64,000 nucleotides of DNA. It comes from Sagittula marina (lineage in GTDB: Bacteria; Pseudomonadota; Alphaproteobacteria; Rhodobacterales; Rhodobacteraceae). This document shows, in pieces, positions 63,556-64,000 of the stretch. The position numbers and the translations under genes are program-made. The notes beneath the pieces were generated by a model that did not search any database, was not told the origin of the DNA, and saw only the letters and a program-made list of their open reading frames with translations. Within the stretch, counting starts at the first letter, position 1; each line of letters starts with the position of its first letter. The stretch covers positions 496,001 to 560,000 of the forward strand of contig NZ_JACIEJ010000002.1 in the NCBI RefSeq assembly GCF_014196795.1, given 5' to 3'.

Positions 63556-64000
63556 ATGTCGTTCCGCCTCCAGCCGCCCTCCCCCGCTGTACCAAACCGT
63601 TGCCAGCTGTTTGGCCCCGCGTCCCGCACGTCCCTTTTCGAGAAAATGGCCGGATCGGCTGCAGATGTGATCAACATCGACCTCGAAGATTCGGTGGCAC
63701 CCTCAGACAAGGACAGCGCCCGGGTCAACGCCATCCAGGCGATCAACGATGTGGACTGGGGCAAGAAATGCCTGTCCGTGCGGATCAACGGGTTGGACAC
63801 CCCTTGGTGGTATCGCGACGTGATCGACATTCTGGAGCAGGCCGGTGATCGCATCGACCGCATCATGATCCCAAAGGTTGGCTGCGCGGCAGATATCTAT
63901 GCCGTCGACGCTGTGGTCACGGCGGTCGAGCGCGCCAAGGGGCGCACAAAGCCGATCCGCTTTGAAGTCATCATAGAATCCGCCGCCGGTATCGCTCATG
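63556..64000 (+). CDS. mcl1: L-malyl-CoA/beta-methylmalyl-CoA lyase, C-terminus beyond window
   Basis: First 148 codons of a HpcH/HpaI-citrate-lyase-beta type enzyme. MSFRLQPPSPAVPNRCQLFGPASR, INIDLEDSVAPSDKDSARVNAIQAI, SVRINGLDTPWWYRDV and RIMIPKVGCAADIYAVDAVV agree closely with what I recall of Rhodobacter Mcl1. It splits (2R,3S)-beta-methylmalyl-CoA to glyoxylate and propionyl-CoA, and L-malyl-CoA to glyoxylate and acetyl-CoA in the ethylmalonyl-CoA pathway. AGGA 7 bases upstream. Confidence 0.92.
   Translation, partial: MSFRLQPPSPAVPNRCQLFGPASRTSLFEKMAGSAADVINIDLEDSVAPSDKDSARVNAIQAINDVDWGKKCLSVRINGLDTPWWYRDVIDILEQAGDRIDRIMIPKVGCAADIYAVDAVVTAVERAKGRTKPIRFEVIIESAAGIAH

Overview
The window is a 64-kb piece of a high-GC alphaproteobacterial chromosome, almost certainly from the family Rhodobacteraceae (Roseobacter group). 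The assignment rests on gene content and order: the ffs/dnaX/ybaB/recR block next to the DUF1013 cell-cycle regulator TrcR, a complete tol-pal cluster running into tilS and ftsH, an L-malyl-CoA lyase gene of the Rhodobacter mcl1 type, a PrpE propionyl-CoA synthetase with TTTGCAAA-type operators, and the dgcN/dgcA D-glutamate genes. I see no tRNA or rRNA gene, insertion sequence, prophage, CRISPR array or replication origin. Nearly all the DNA is ordinary housekeeping and catabolic chromosome.

Layout. 1-3.5 kb: a three-gene molybdenum hydroxylase operon (small, FAD and truncated large subunits) and a DadA-type FAD oxidoreductase facing a MarR regulator. 4-12.4 kb: a GlcD-type FAD dehydrogenase overlapping an exported DUF4198 protein, an SRPBCC protein, NudC, an exported CpdB nucleotidase, a HAD phosphatase and a THUMP-type RNA methyltransferase. 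12.4-19.3 kb: SRP RNA, a catalytically dead-looking tyrosine-phosphatase fold, a YpfJ-type zinc peptidase, dnaX, an orphan CofD/YvcK-like gene, ybaB, recR and trcR. 19.4-25.6 kb: periplasmic RNase T2, a sulfotransferase, an acyl-CoA synthetase, two poorly characterised membrane or secreted proteins and a SPOR-domain protein. 25.9-30.5 kb: a tightly overlapping nucleoside-salvage operon cdd-deoA-deoB-add-upp. 30.8-36.2 kb: malic enzyme (MaeB) and propionyl-CoA synthetase, both behind striking operator-like sequences. 36.3-46.6 kb: a free-standing Hint domain, an exported hydratase-like protein, nadK, glyA, an EamA transporter, an XRE regulator and a one-carbon cluster fhs - chorismate mutase - folD. 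46.9-57.3 kb: ftsH, tilS and cpoB-pal-tolB // tolA-tolR-tolQ // ybgC, with an oppositely oriented unknown gene inserted between tolB and tolA. 57.6-64 kb: a TIGR03862 flavoprotein, a D-amino-acid transaminase, dgcA and dgcN, and the start of mcl1.

How genes work together. cdd/deoA/deoB/add/upp break nucleosides down to bases and pentose phosphates. CpdB and RNase T2 could feed this from external RNA and cyclic nucleotides. glyA, fhs and folD form the folate one-carbon hub. prpE and mcl1 belong to propionyl-CoA and C2/C3 assimilation (ethylmalonyl-CoA pathway), with maeB linking malate to pyruvate. dgcN/dgcA plus the transaminase suggest use of D-amino acids. Tol-Pal, CpoB and FtsH serve the cell envelope.

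I did not find an obvious new multi-gene system. The most unusual single items are the Cys-less phosphatase fold, the orphan CofD-like protein, a possible slippage site in dnaX, the operator clusters before maeB and prpE, and the gene inserted within the tol cluster.
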